From positions 1-64,000 of the forward strand of contig JASIRB010003884.1 of assembly GCA_030323885.1 (NCBI GenBank): DNA of 64,000 bases, given 5' to 3'. Positions 50,229 through 61,827 of the stretch are shown piece after piece (the stretch's first letter is position 1; every line of letters starts with the position of its first letter). The translations under genes and the position numbers were made by a program. Under the pieces are notes generated by a model that worked only from the letters and a program-made list of their open reading frames with translations, was not told where the DNA came from and ran no database searches. The DNA comes from Branchipolynoe longqiensis. Its lineage: Eukaryota > Annelida > Polychaeta > Phyllodocida > Polynoidae.

Positions 50229-51016
50229 GAAAGTTGGCTGCAAAAGTGTTGAAGTGCTGCTGGCTTTTGCAAGTTACCAGAGACACTCTCTCGGGGAGCA
50301 AATAGAGGTTTCACACCGGCAAGAACATGTCAAGGCAGGTGCACAACTATTTGTCCCTGCAGTGGCTGGTCAGGAGATGTTGGGAGTTCCATACATCAAC
50401 CGCCCTTAATGCTGCCACAGCGACATGGTTTTCTGTTTATGGTTTGCTCCCTTAGCCTTCGGTTCAGTCAAGAACCTGTACCACAAGGCAGTGCTTTACA
50501 ACTCTGCAGGGCAGGGGCGTCAAACTCCCTGAGGTATTGCTCTACCTGCAACACCCGATGGAACAGTGTTAGAGCTGTCCACGCAATTCTATCCCGTGTT
50601 AGCCTATCCCTCTTTTGTATCTGGGTTAGCGCTATCCCGGTGAGCATAGCTGTAGATTCAAGATGGCCGCACTTATATATCAGCAATATCTACAACTGTA
50701 GGTAGCCTGAACAAAAACTGAAATCTGTCAACTTTAATGTTGTTCAAAATGCCACTATCCACACCCCATTATCAGCAAAGCTAACCCCCCCCCCCCCCCC
50801 AAATCCGCATTTTTGTGCGCAACGAAAAATGGCATGCTGAAGAGTGATGATGTCACTGCGCGACTTGAGCAGGACCAGGAAGCGCCGTTGGGTTTCACAG
50901 CATTTGGTACAAGCTGAACTGACTCACTGATGAGAATGCATGCAGGCATCAGTTAGAGGGAAACCCCAAATCTAAAAATAGCCACATGGATAGGTATCCT
51001 TGCTATGATTCACGAT
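50229..51016. other. no gene seen
   Basis: A poly-C run at 50787-50800. Open frames up to 98 codons have no domain. Confidence 0.35.
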
Positions 51017-51391
51017 AAAGACCCTATAATACTAAGACGGCTCACTCCCTATCTCTCCAATGGTAATGTAAATTTTGCAGTGCCACCTTGTGGTGGGTTT
51101 GATCAGCCCAGCTGCTGGTTGGTGTTTCACATGTAAACACATACAATTATATTATACATGAGATAGGTAAGTATGAGTACACATAAATATGAAATTGCTA
51201 TGAACAAATACACATCATCATCAGCATCATCATCAGCATCACCATACATATTTCACGTTCATATATACACTTATACATATAATATAGCACCTGTTTAACC
51301 AAGAGAACAGCCAGCGCACCAAGTGGTGGGTTTGATCATTTTGATTACACAATACAGGCTGAGTGAGCCGTCTTAATATTATAGGGTCTTT
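51017..51391. mobile_element. MITE with 31-bp terminal inverted repeats
   Basis: Left AAAGACCCTATAATACTAAG... (51017-51046) and right (51361-51391) are inverted copies with one mismatch (AATACTAAG against AATATTAAG), both leading inward into 'gacggctcactc'. The 375-bp length and the lack of coding sequence fit a non-autonomous DNA transposon. The family is not recognised. Confidence 0.6.
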
Positions 51392-52552
51392 GTTCACACT
51401 CATGCATTTGAAATCAACCGCACCATATTCTCGCGATAGCTATCCTGGGGATAGCATCTATCACTGGGATAAACTAACACCGCTTCATGCATATAGCCCC
51501 AGGTTCCTTGTTTTGCACGTCCACTCAGTGACTGAGGCTTGCCAACATACATGAGGAAATTACTCAGATCGATATAGGTGCTGGATTTGGGGCTTCATTA
51601 TGCATTGAAGCAATTTTCCACTGTGTAGCCACGATGTCACAGTGACTGAATTCAGTGAGCACCTCAATATTGTTCACCCCTAGACTTGCCCGCTGCCCGC
51701 CATCAAAATAGACTTGCCAAAAACCCCCATGCTTTTATTTTATTATTTATGATTAAAGTTGCATAGTCCGATGGTTTTGGGTTTCTGCTATATAAGGCAT
51801 AATATTGATCATTTGATGATCTACTTTGAACATGCTATAGTGTGGTGTGGGAACAAACTGTCCAGAAAACAAGTAATGAAAAACAGGCCAGACAGATAAC
51901 CAGTTTTTGCTGTATCACAGTAATGCCGGGTGTCGGGCTCGTGAGTGACAATTATCAGGCCTTCTACACAGGAATCCAGCTAGTTTGAACATAGCTTATA
52001 TTTTAAATGGCTAAATTATGATATATTTAAAGTGAAAATATGTCCAGTTCTGCAGCAGCAAAGTTCTGACGACATCAACCACCACCAATCAAGCAATCAG
52101 CAGAACTGGTTCTGACGACATCAGCTTCAGTAATACCAGGTTCTATTAAATTAGCAACAGATGCTTAGCCAGTGCACAAGTATGTGAGTTTGACATGTAG
52201 GTTCAAATCTAGGTGAGTGCCTTGGTTTTGAAATTGGATGCTTTCATCGGACTATGCAGAGGAGATTTCAATTGCGTTCAATTTGTCTCCACCATCCAAC
52301 CCTTCTGCTGCTCCTTTAATGGGTTCATCTGGCTTATGCAATTGCATGAAATATCTCTCTCTTATTTTGGTGAATGTTTCTTATTCTACCAAATACAAAA
52401 TATATATAATGTGCATGACATATAAGCAGGGATAACATATAAGTATTATTCCAATGTTTTCTATGTAGTATTATTCATGATTATTTATTCATGTACACGA
52501 TATGCTTGGCAATGTGATGTTACAACGATTAACTTACAATCTAGTTAAATAG
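51392..52552. other. no gene; SINE-A fragment
   Basis: 51890-51985 is a minus-strand SINE-A fragment ('gtagaaggcctgataattgt' ... 'agcaaaaactggttatctg'). 'caccaccaatcaagcaatca' at 52079-52098 resembles the tail of the head-to-head LINE. Otherwise nothing is recognised. Confidence 0.4.
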
Positions 52553-52735
52553 AGACTGGTTGCCTCAGTGTCAGGATAATGTGACTGAGTGGGATATCAG
52601 GTCATGTTGCCGGTGACTTTGTCTCCCAGTGGGGCAACACTATAAAGTCGCCATGAGTGCGCACTGTCACAAGTCGGTACCCATCCTGATATGACCTTAG
52701 ATGTTGCTAGGACGCAAAACAACAACAAACAAACA
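52553..52735 (+). mobile_element. SINE-A copy, 5' truncated
   Basis: Starts at 'gactggttgcctcagtgtca' and ends in 'gttgctaggacgcaaaac' plus (AAC)n. Confidence 0.7.
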
Positions 52736-52838
52736 CAAGTTAAATAGAAATGTATGCTAAGGTCTTCGTGCTGATCATGTGTCTAAATGTTTTGAGGGTA
52801 TTCGTCTAAGTTTGTACCAGATTTGTTGAAAATGTTGA

Positions 52839-52932
52839 CTATAAAGTCGCCATGAGTGTGCACTGTCACAATTTCGTACCCGTCCTTATATGACCTTAGA
52901 TGTTGCTAGGACGTAACACAACAACAGACAAA
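52839..52932 (+). mobile_element. SINE-A 3' end fragment
   Basis: 'actataaagtcgccatgag' to 'gttgctaggacgtaacacaa' with an (AAC)n-like tail. Confidence 0.65.
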
Positions 52933-53068
52933 ACAAAACAGAACCTCCACAGCATTTGGTGCACCCGAAAGCACTAATATCATTTACTGCTTTTGAGTCT
53001 GAGGCAATAACAGTGAACGCGTAAGATAAACAACATATTTGTTAACATTAAAAACATCATAGTGATAC

Positions 53069-53514
53069 CTTTTTCTTGATCTTGTTCTGGGAGCGCACCT
53101 CCGACTCGATGCGCTCCCCAGGAATGGCTGAAGACCACAACTGGTAGATGATGAGTGAGTAAGTGATAGTCATGATGACGACGGGCAGGAAGTAGAGCAC
53201 CACGGAAATGAACGTGTAGTAGACCATACGATGTGGGTGCGAGACGACCGTCATGTTTGTCACCGCCTCCATTGTGTTCTGCACCGGCCATGTGTCCTGG
53301 CACCAGATCTCTGTGTGGTTCAGCCAGTGGCGCGTGTCCTGCTCACGGAATATCAGCATTGGTGAGGATATGCTGATGGCGACGATCCAAATAAGGAGAA
53401 GCGACGCCGTTGAGCGGCGCTCGGTCATGTAGGCCTTCATCGCAAAGACGATGCCAAAGAACCGGTCACATGAGATGAGGGTGAGCGTCAAGATGCTGGA
53501 GACGAGTGACAGCA
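53069..53514 (-). CDS. Internal exon of a rhodopsin-family (class A) neuropeptide-type GPCR
   Basis: Minus-strand exon from acceptor TTTTCCAG|TG (AG at 53516-53515) to donor AAAAAG|GTATCA (GT at 53068-53067): 446 bp, entering in mid-codon and leaving at a codon boundary. It encodes the end of TM3 with the DRY-type motif as DRF (LTLTLISCDRFFGIVFAMK), TM4 (LLLIWIVAISISSPMLIF), an extracellular loop with two N-glycosylation sites (NHT, NMT) and the conserved Cys in IWCQDTW, and TM5 (YYTFISVVLYFLPVVIMTI). It ends in loop 3 with KIKKK. TM1-2 and TM6-7 should lie in flanking exons that I cannot see. The loop pattern suggests a peptide receptor of the orexin/NPY/trissin-like group. It couples ligand to G proteins at the plasma membrane. 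Confidence 0.85.
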
Positions 53515-53639
53515 CTGGAAAACCAATGGAGTAGCGGTTAGATTCAAGATCAAAATTTCAAAGTGTTTTTTTAACTTATTTTTGTGTGAAATTTATTTGA
53601 GGGAAGAATAATTTGTGCAACCCAGCTGTTGTAGGATCC

Positions 53640-54140
53640 CAGCTCCCTACCTCACAGGTGCTGGTTGTCAGCTGTCAGCGGTCGACTGTCAGCAGTTAGC
53701 TATCAGCGGTCAGCACTGTCTGGTCAGCAGTCAGCATTGTCATGGGTCAGGGCTGTCAGCGGTCAGCACTATCAGTGGTCAGTGCTGTCAGAAGTCAGTG
53801 CGGTCAGAGGTCAGTGCTGTCAGCGGTCAGTGCTGTCAGAGGTCAGCGCTGTCAAGCAGTCAGTGGCCAGTGGAGAGCATGGTAATTGGTCAGCACAGTA
53901 AATGGGCAGTGTTGTCAACTGTGAGTGCTGTCAACAACCAGGGCTGTCAGTGGTTAGCGGTCAGTGCTGTACGCAGTCAGGGATGTCAGCAGTCAATGGC
54001 CAGCGCTGTCAGCAATCAGGGATGTCAGCAGTCAACGGTCAGCCGTGTCAGCAGTCAGGAAGGTCAGCAGTCAGCGCTGTCAGCGTACACTGCTGTCAGA
54101 TGTCAACAGTCAGCGGTCAGACAGTGGTCAGCTATCAGTT
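53640..54140 (+). repeat. GTCAGCNGTCAG-type minisatellite in the GPCR gene
   Basis: Irregular units of about 12-24 bp built from 'gtcagcagtcagtgctgtca'. It lies in the intron upstream of the GPCR exon on the minus strand. The plus-strand frame (53615-54142, Ser/Gln/Val-rich) is a repeat by-product. Confidence 0.8.
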
Positions 54141-55192
54141 AATTATTAAGAGCCATTCCAGCCAGTAAACAATTTAAGAAGAATTAGATCCAGTTTCTTT
54201 GAAGTCTTCTTCACAAATTATTTCAAGGAGGAGAACTAATGTACATATATATGTTGTATAATTCATTACGTGAATATAAATCACACATTTGTGTGTGAAT
54301 ATAGATCACAAAGGTGATCACATGTATATTATCGTCCTGCATATGGCCTTTGCTGCTGGAGCGATGCAGAAACCAGCACCAATCAAGCAATCAACATGTT
54401 TATTATATATATGATGTTTCATTCAATTAATCAACATGTGTATTATATATTTGCTATTTCGCCCACTACCCGGTACGGTACACACGACCCCTGGCGCCCC
54501 CTGAAGTAGATTGTCTGTACTACCATCGCATCGCGAATCATCCAAGTTCAGGTAAGAATATACATCCTCTAAAAGGACTTATGCGATTATAAATAATGTA
54601 AGTTCCTAATGTAATTTATCTATTACCGATTGTTCTCTAAGAAGCCCAAACCCGATGTCTAATCCCACTATCTACTCACTATTGTGTTAGCGCTAGATAA
54701 CATTTTCTTTTAGACAAAGTGCTGATGGGATCAAATATTCAACCCCAACTCATAACAACTATCACTAAGTCCAAGCAAAAAATGATTTGCCAGGAATCAA
54801 CTCTTAAAAAGAGGTAGGCGACCTGGTTCCAGCATGCACTGTTTATCCATATTGGCATAGATTTGATGAACTTGGAGAGAGTGATACATATATGAGATGC
54901 GGGCCATGAGATGCTCCACATTTGACTTTTAAGGCCTATTATTCTACATGATTTCATCAATTCTTCATTCCAAGCACAACAGGGTATAGTAAATAAGCAT
55001 TTCAATAATATACCTAGTGCGTTAGATTGCAAATGCATGTGGTTATATCCAGAACCCAACTTCCCAACACTTTGTCTTGTTTTTCTTTCCTAAGCCCTGT
55101 CCTGGAGGCAGCGCTGTAGAAGCAACTAGGTGCTGATATCAATGATAACTTCTTGCCAGATATTTTGCAAGTATAATGAATGCTCGATATTC
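54141..55192. other. no gene; LINE-type end fragment
   Basis: 54340-54400 ('tatggcctttgctgctgg', 'accagcaccaatcaagcaat') resembles the 3' end of the LINE at 2043-3287. Otherwise unremarkable, presumably intron or intergenic. Confidence 0.4.
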
Positions 55193-55543
55193 TCATCATC
55201 ATTATCATGCTGTTGGTCGCGATGCGACAAAGACTGCTTTCATTACTTGACTGCCGCTCTCCATTTAGCTCTCTGTTGTGAGAGTGATGTCCATGAGTCG
55301 GTCTTAATGTCTCTCAGCTTCAGGTTTCTCTTAATGGTATCTTTGAACCGGAGACGAGGGCGCCCTCTCTGTCATCATCATGCTGTTGGTCGCAATGCGA
55401 CAAAGACTGATTTCATTACTTGACTGCCGCTCTCCATTTAGCTCTCTACTGTGAGAGTGATGTCCATGAATCGGTCTTAATGTCTCTCAGCTTCAGGTTT
55501 CTCTTGACGGTATCCTTGAACCGGAGACGAGGGCACCCTTTCT
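55193..55543 (-). mobile_element. Tandem pair of RTE-like LINE 3' ends, minus strand
   Basis: Two near-identical units, 55193-55370 and 55372-55543, in the same orientation. Each encodes on the minus strand the tail of a non-LTR RT ORF: RGRPRLRFKDTIKRNLK, then TDSWTSLSQQRAKWRAAVK and a stop, followed by an (ATG)n-type tail. The pattern 'G+++LRYKD..K..L+...I....W...A.+R..WR' is familiar from RTE/CR1-like endonuclease-RT proteins. Each unit is cut at almost the same 5' point. A third copy is at 50072. Confidence 0.7.
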
Positions 55544-56055
55544 AGATAGGTTCAATTAACCCATTTAGCAGTAGGAACGAGCGAACCACACAATACGGGA
55601 TGACAATCTAAATACTACACACATGTTATGAAATAAAATAAAATTGGTTTTAAACACAAATAAACTGGGCCAAATGCCCCAAAAAGTGTTTAAAAAAGGC
55701 GATGATAGAGCAATAAACCAGGGTGAATGGGTTAATTCATTGGCGGTTTCCATGGACTAGCCCCCCCTCTCCGCTCCTCACCCTGCTTCAAGCATCACAC
55801 TCTCCAAACATATCAGGCATTCCGGTCGCTATCGGTGGAAAACCGAGCTAGGTTTGTCCCGGTTACATAGACAAACACTGCCCCCCTTTCCCCCTCCCCA
55901 TCCCTCCTCCCACCCCTTCTCCCTACCACCATCCCCTCTACCCCATTGCCCCTCCCCCCTCCCCCCTTCTCCCTCCCCTCCCCCCCCCCCCCTACCCCGT
56001 TCCCCCTCCCCCTCCCCCCTACCCACTTCCCCATGAAAGACCTGGGACCAGCACC
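55544..56055. other. no gene; C-rich tract
   Basis: 55880-56030 is a C/CT-rich low-complexity tract ('cccctccccc'). Confidence 0.45.
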
Positions 56056-56395
56056 GGGTGCGCTGGCTGAATCGGTAGAGCGCAGGCCTTCCGTGCGGAA
56101 GATCGGGAGTTCGGGTCCTGATCAAGTCAAACCAATGACTTATAAAATTGATACTTGTTGCTTCCTAGTCTGGCGCTCAGCATTATTAGGATAGGGCAAG
56201 GACTGGTTAGCTCAGTGTCAGGATAATACAACTGAATGGGATATCGGATCATGGTGCCAGCAGCCTGATTTCCCAGTGGGAAAGCACTATAAAATTGCCA
56301 TGAGTACGCACTGGCACCAGTTGGTACCAATCCTGGCATGACCTTCGATGTTGCCAGGATGTAAAACTCTAACAACCAACCAACCAACCTCGGGC
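56056..56395 (+). mobile_element. SINE-A copy, full length, subtype 1 head (best preserved head)
   Basis: GTGCGCTGGCTGAATCGGTAG (box A region), then 'cgtgcggaagatcgggagttc' (box B region). The body and the tail 'gatgttgccaggatgtaaaac' + (CAACCAAC)n are complete. Confidence 0.8.
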
Positions 56396-57837
56396 CAGCA
56401 CCCATTACACAGGCCGTGGGGGGATGCCGGGACGCCGCATTGCCAGAGTGGGAGGTGTGCGTTTACGAAGTGGGTGATGGAGTAGGCATGGCAACGGTGA
56501 TCCTCTAGAGGTTGTCACAGAGAAATTCTATATTTCAGTAGGAGGCCGAACCAATTAATCCCCCCCACTACGGGTATTCAGAGTTTCGCTGGTCCCTCAG
56601 GAAGGACTGAAGCTGGAACCTGGCGTGTCCTGTCGGTCGCAGCCGCAGCTTCCGTGGTGGAACATGGAGGAGTGGGCACATAAGCATATTCAGTGCTAAA
56701 CGGAGCGACCGAACCAGCCAAGGTTGAACTCGTTTGAGCCCATTTGAACTTGCCTGAAATAGACTTTCCTCTTCTCGTGTTCGCGAGAACTCAGTGAGGT
56801 AGATTAGTTATCCGCTTTATTGATATATTATAGAACAGAAATACTTGACAATAAACATTAACTTTGTTATTACTTTATAATGATACTTATTTCAATTATC
56901 ATAATCATGTGTTGTGTTCTTTTTTATTTATTGCAAATAGCAGACCCCATAAGGGGCGCTCAAATGATGGAAAGATCACATTATTTTTCTAGTAGTTTCT
57001 TGTTCAGACATAGTTACACATATATATGTATCTTTTGCACAGATTAAAGTGCTTGAAGTATATTTTTAATTTATCAACATCGACTTCTGTTTAAATCACA
57101 CAATATCAGGACTTAAAGAATGGGAAACTCATCCTGCAAGGGTATGCTCAATATGACTCAGTGGTCAGCCGTTTTTGCTCCTTTCATCGCTGTGGACCCT
57201 TCTCGAGATGGGTAGTGTATACACATACGCAAAGTGGTCTTTTATCTCATGTAAACTATTTTCTAATATAATGTCACTAAGATGTACATTAGGAATAAAT
57301 GTACGTCAACAATCCTACCAAGTTTGGTCTTCAGGAGGCATGTGGTTATCGGTGCAAAATGAGTTTAAAGGATACGGTCTATACTGATGAATATTGCTGG
57401 GAAGGGGCATGACCCCAACTTCCGCCGCGTAAGCTGGAGCTAAGGACCCAGCATGCTGGGTCTTACCTTCAGTCCTCCCTGAGGGACCAGCGGAACCCGG
57501 TACATGTATATTAAGACCCTGGCTCACCACAACCTTTATTTGGGGGAAAGTGTTCTCTTCAGAAGGTCACGTGGTGCTGCGCCCAGGGTTGTTTCTCCGG
57601 CAGTCTGACACTCCATGATTTTTCTGATGCATAATGTGTCGAATTGCTGGATTATGAACGTTTTCTCACCCCTCCTCACTCTAAGAAGCTAAATATACTG
57701 CTGATATACTTATGTCTTTCTACGCTAGGAGTGCACAATTGATGAAAGCATGTACATTCATAGGTTTTAGACGTTGGATGAAGAGAATCTAGTGGCCACT
57801 ATTTTGGTAGGGTGGCATGCTCTTCCTGTTCAGCAAT
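56396..57837. other. no gene; one inverted repeat pair
   Basis: 'tcgctggtccctcaggaagg' + 'actgaag' at 56586-56612 has an inverted counterpart at 57466-57492. The ~0.9 kb between might be a non-autonomous element, but the match does not extend. No coding sequence is recognised. Confidence 0.35.
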
Positions 57838-58275
57838 GAGGGGCGTAATCGATTAATCAACTCGGGTCACCTGAGCCACTTTTTGGCGCATGCGCACATC
57901 CTCCAGACTCGGGTTGAATGAATGAATACGCTCGGGGTGGAAAAATGGTGGCTGAATCTAAAACTTAATATTTTTGTTCAATAAACGATATAAGTACAGC
58001 AAAATAGGATTTAATGTATTTTATGATTGTAGAAGCTGACAATCTGGGTTATTTTGTTTAAATGATTAAAATTAAACGTAGGTCCTGTTATTCTGCAGGT
58101 ACCTGTGATGTCATCGCTCCTAGCAAACCCCAGCCAAGAGGTGGGTTACTCGGGTTGTGTTTTTTGCACACGGCCCGTGTATTTCTCGACTCCACTCGCG
58201 GTGTTCGATTTGAAATTCTGACGACTTGCGTGACCCGAGTGGGTCGCCCGAGTCGTGTTAATTGATTACGGCCTC
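57838..58275. mobile_element. TIR element T1, copy 1 (438 bp)
   Basis: Left GAGGGGCGTAATCGATTAAT and the reverse complement of the right end GAGGCCGTAATCAATTAA match over about 35 bp (then 'ACTCGGGtcACC'-like). The middle has 'aaaataggatttaatgtatt' and 'tgatgtcatcgctcctagc'. A second copy starts at 63602. No transposase. Confidence 0.7.
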
Positions 58276-58587
58276 TATCTCAATGTAGCTCACACCCTGC
58301 TGCATGTAACCAGTACCTCCATACACTGTTTACAGTGGTTTCTTATCAAAGTAGCTTTTCCTTGGAATTGCAGAGGACACCCACAATTATATGACTTCAA
58401 CACTCCATCTACATCCATATATATGTATGCAAACAAATTGTTTTTTTTTACCATAACAAGCTAGCATTAGAGGCCCAATATGACCTAAATCAGCCAGAAG
58501 AGGATATGTAAGTTAATCTGTGAGTTAATATGTAAGGTCACCAATACTAACACTAACATAGAACCTTAAGAAAACAATTAACATAGT

Positions 58588-58823
58588 AATAAGAATAGAA
58601 CAAAAATACAATGCCAAGAGGGCCCCCAAAAAACCTAACATAGACTACTAAACATACCAACAGACTATCTATCTGCTACTTAAATGCAGACAATCAAATA
58701 ACTTATCAGCAGCTACTGCTTGGTGAGACAACACCAAAACTACAGCTGGCCAGCATTGAAAACAAGCCTGGGTACCCGGGCTTACATGCTATGGACAGTA
58801 TAAATACAGCCTCAATAAAAAAA
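58588..58823 (+). mobile_element. LINE-P 3' end, copy 2
   Basis: Matches 3951-4180 and ends 'cagcctcaataaaaaaataa' in an A-rich tail to about 58842. Confidence 0.6.
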
Positions 58824-58842
58824 TAAAAATAAAAATAAAAGA

Positions 58843-59579
58843 CTGGAGGTGAATATTGTAGCTACCTCTAGTGTAGGTACAAGATTCACCCCGTACTGCT
58901 GCAGTAGGGGTGCAAACCAACCCTATGTAAGAGGTGGCGAAAATGCGGGTAAAAGAATTGAGGGCCTAATTTAATAATCTAAGAAGCAACAATTATTCTT
59001 TACATCTGTTTTATTATTTACCCGCTACCTTTGAGTTGAAAAATATAATATAATATCTAGTTTAATAAGATTTAAAAGTGAAATCGACAGCGTTCTGCGG
59101 CCGCCATCTTGTCTTTTTTGCATTCTCTCCCATTTCACCAACTCTGTGCCTATATGCATAATATGGGTATCCATTTGATACTGGAGCCACTGACTGGAGC
59201 CTCACTTCCATACTAACGCTATTTTCGCCCGTATTTACATAAGGCTGGTCTTCACCCGCGTACTACAAGTACCGGGGGAATCTTTTATCTACCTCTAGTG
59301 TTGATGTTTATAGTCATACCCTTGACCTTCAATCACACAGAAAGGTCAAATCGGTAACACCACTGCTTTCGCATGCAGAAGGTACTGTGTTCGACACACA
59401 CACACAAACAAACAAAACTTAAATTCTAGGTTTTCAGCCCAACAATTGAATGCGCTACAACTATATATCAAAGTACAGTTGATAGGCCAGACCTATAGCG
59501 GGAAATTGTGACCTGCGCTCAGGATTTGCAGGGTGGTGATTGGGTGGGGAGTGAAAACTCTAAAATACACCATTCCCAC
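58843..59579. other. no gene seen
   Basis: Ordinary sequence; 59396-59410 is a short (CA)n. Nothing recognised. Confidence 0.35.
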
Positions 59580-60430
59580 TACCAGGGCGCCCTCTGACAG
59601 CAATGGGAAGAACTACTGTTGTGAGTAGCACCTCAGTGTACAGCATGCTTTTTGAGAAAAATGTCCTATATACGATTTCCACCACCAATTCGCCCCCTGG
59701 TGACAGCAGTAAGAACTGATTCGATAAGGAACAACACCGACAAGGAAGTGCACCTAAACAGTTCGCCCTCTGATGTCAGTGGAAATAACTAATGTTATGG
59801 GTAGCAGATAGCTCTGCTGAAGGCCATGTGGAAGAGGACTTATATAGAGGCTTTCCACCACTAAACTATATTCTAATGACAGTGCCAAGAACTTATGTTG
59901 TGTGTAGCAGCTCACCGTGCAGCATTCCCTGTGGAAACGGTCTTATCGACGATTTCCACTACCGATTAGCCCTCTGATGGTAATAGGGAAAATTACTCTT
60001 GTGGGTGTCAGCAGCTCACAGTGCAGAATGCTCTGTGGAAAATGCCTTATAGATGATTTACACCACCAATTCATCCTCTGGTGAGAGTACCAAGAACTAC
60101 TGTTGTGAGTAACGCTAACAGCTTGGTCGTGCAGCATTCTCTGTGGAAAAGGTGTCATAGAGGATTTTCACCACCAGTCCGCCCTCTGGTGACAGTGACA
60201 AGAACTAATGCGAGTAACAGCTTGATGACGCATCATTCTCTGTGGAAAAGGTCTCATATAGGATTCTCATCACTCGTTCTCCCTCTGGTGACAGTGGCAA
60301 GAACTAATGTGAGTAACAGCTTGATGACGCACCATTCTCTGTGGAAATGGTCTCATATAGGATTCCCATCACTCGTTCTCCCTCTGGTGACAGTGGCAAG
60401 AACTAACGTTGTAGCCAACAGATTGCGACA
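59580..60430 (+). repeat. Diverged ~100-bp tandem array, about eight units
   Basis: Units begin with 'cgccctctggtgacagtg' variants: 60182, 60281 and 60380 are exactly 99 bp apart; older units (59585, 59690, 59763, 59860, 59970, 60074) are 75-110 bp apart and more diverged. Each contains 'caagaacta', 'gtgagtaacagc' and 'ctctgtggaaa...ggtct'. The array grows more similar toward its right end. Confidence 0.8.
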
Positions 60431-60552
60431 TTAACAACCATGCTGAATTGTTGGTAATCCTATATAGTCAGGTAGCAGGTTTTTAAATTATCACACATTT
60501 TTGTTAGAAGCTGGAAACTGGCAAATATCATATATTTGTGAGCAAAGACAAT

Positions 60553-61252
60553 CACCGGACGCGGTGGTCGAATCGGTATAGCGGAGGCTTCCCTTCCGGT
60601 CGGTCTCGAGTTCGATTCCAGGTCGCGTCAAACCAATGACCAATTGGTACTTGTCGGTGCCTAGCATGACCCTCAGCATTACTAGGATAGAGCAATGACT
60701 GTTTAGCTCAGTATCGGGGTAATATGACTGAGTTGGAAATTGGAATGTGGTTCTGGCGGCCTGGTCTCCCAGTGGGGCAGCACTATAATTATAAAGTCAC
60801 CATTGGCGTTCTCTGTGGTGGAGGAGTGGTTAGAGTGTCTGACTTTTTTCTAGGTCAGACTCCTAATCTGAGGGTCGGCGGTTCGATTCCCCGTGCCCCC
60901 AGCTCTGCCAATTTGGATTTCCACCGCTGTGTATAAGTTACAGGGTCATCAAAGGCCGGTTGCTCTCATACCATGTCTATGTGGTGTGGGAGGTTAAAAA
61001 TCCCTTGGGTCAGTAAAAGTGTAGGCTCGGGCTTTCTATAGACCAGCAGTGGAGTGGGGAAGACCAGTCGTCTGTGACTGGAATTTCCCCTGCTTGGGAC
61101 AATTAATGTACCAACAAAAATAAAAGTGAGAGACAAATAAGTGTTCACACTTCCTGTCTACCATTCGCTATATAATTAACATGCACTGTCACAAGTCGGT
61201 ACCCATCCTGATATGACCTTAGCTGTTGGCAGGATGTATCGCTCCAACAGAC
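60553..61252 (+). mobile_element. SINE-A copy split by a SINE-B insertion
   Basis: 60553-60812 is the 5' part of SINE-A (head ACGCGGTGGTCGAATCGGTA; box B GTTCGATTCC). 61180-61252 is its 3' end. The two belong together because the first stops at 'aaagtcaccatt' and the second resumes at 'gcactgtcacaagtcgg'. Likely duplicated target is ACCATTGGC / ACCATTCGC. Confidence 0.7.
60815..61125 (+). mobile_element. SINE-B copy inserted in SINE-A
   Basis: Matches 4758-4998 and extends further: 'gaagaccagtcgtctgtgac' and a tail with 'accaacaaaaataaaa'. It contains box A GGAGGAGTGGTTAGAG and box B GGTTCGATTCCCC, both intact. Confidence 0.75.
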
Positions 61253-61339
61253 AACAACAAAAACACCAAAACCCAGACAATGGGTGAATTGTTTGTAACA
61301 GGTGGACTGCGTAATCAGCAGGTAGCCAAGGAACAAGCT

Positions 61340-61690
61340 GATAACAGGTGGAACAATGAGTTGAGTGTCCGTTCCCTGTTTTGGGAGATCGGGGGCTCCA
61401 AATCCATGAGATCGTTGGTTTGAACGCTGGTCGAGTCAAACCAATGACTTACAAATTTATAGTTGTCGCTTCCTAGCCTGGCACTCGGAATTACTAGGAC
61501 AGGGCAAGGACTGGTTCACTCAGTGTTAGGATAATGTGACTGAGTGCGATATCAGGTCATGGTGCTGGTGGCCTGATTTCCCAGTGGGGCAGCACTATAA
61601 AGTCGCCATGAGTGCGCATGGTCACAAGTCGGTACCCGTCCTGATATGACCTTAGGTGTTGCTAGGATGAAAAACAACAACACACAAACA
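61340..61690 (+). mobile_element. SINE-A copy, full length, subtype 2 head
   Basis: 'ggaacaatgagttgagtgtc' head to 'gttgctaggatgaaaaacaa' with (AAC)n tail. Confidence 0.75.
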
Positions 61691-61827
61691 GATAACAGGT
61701 GGACGGAAGTCACTGCCACCTTCACCGGCCGTGGTGCCGACATCCATGGGCTCTCCAGATCAGGGTTGTCCGAAGAGCTATCTATATACGACTAGTGGAG
61801 AGTAGCCCACAGGCACTGCTGAACAGA

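Noticed and set aside
53615..54142. 175-codon plus-strand Ser/Gln/Val-rich frame
   Set aside because: Produced by the GTCAGC-type minisatellite next to the GPCR exon.
56056..56130. Functional tRNA gene
   Set aside because: Box A and box B are present, but the acceptor stem does not close and the same sequence continues into the SINE-A body in many copies. The same applies to the heads at 4758, 44858, 45171, 12048, 60553, 60815 and 61828.
56586..57492. Transposon bounded by 27-bp inverted repeats
   Set aside because: The inverted match does not extend beyond 27 bp, no target duplication is seen, and no second copy is present in the window.
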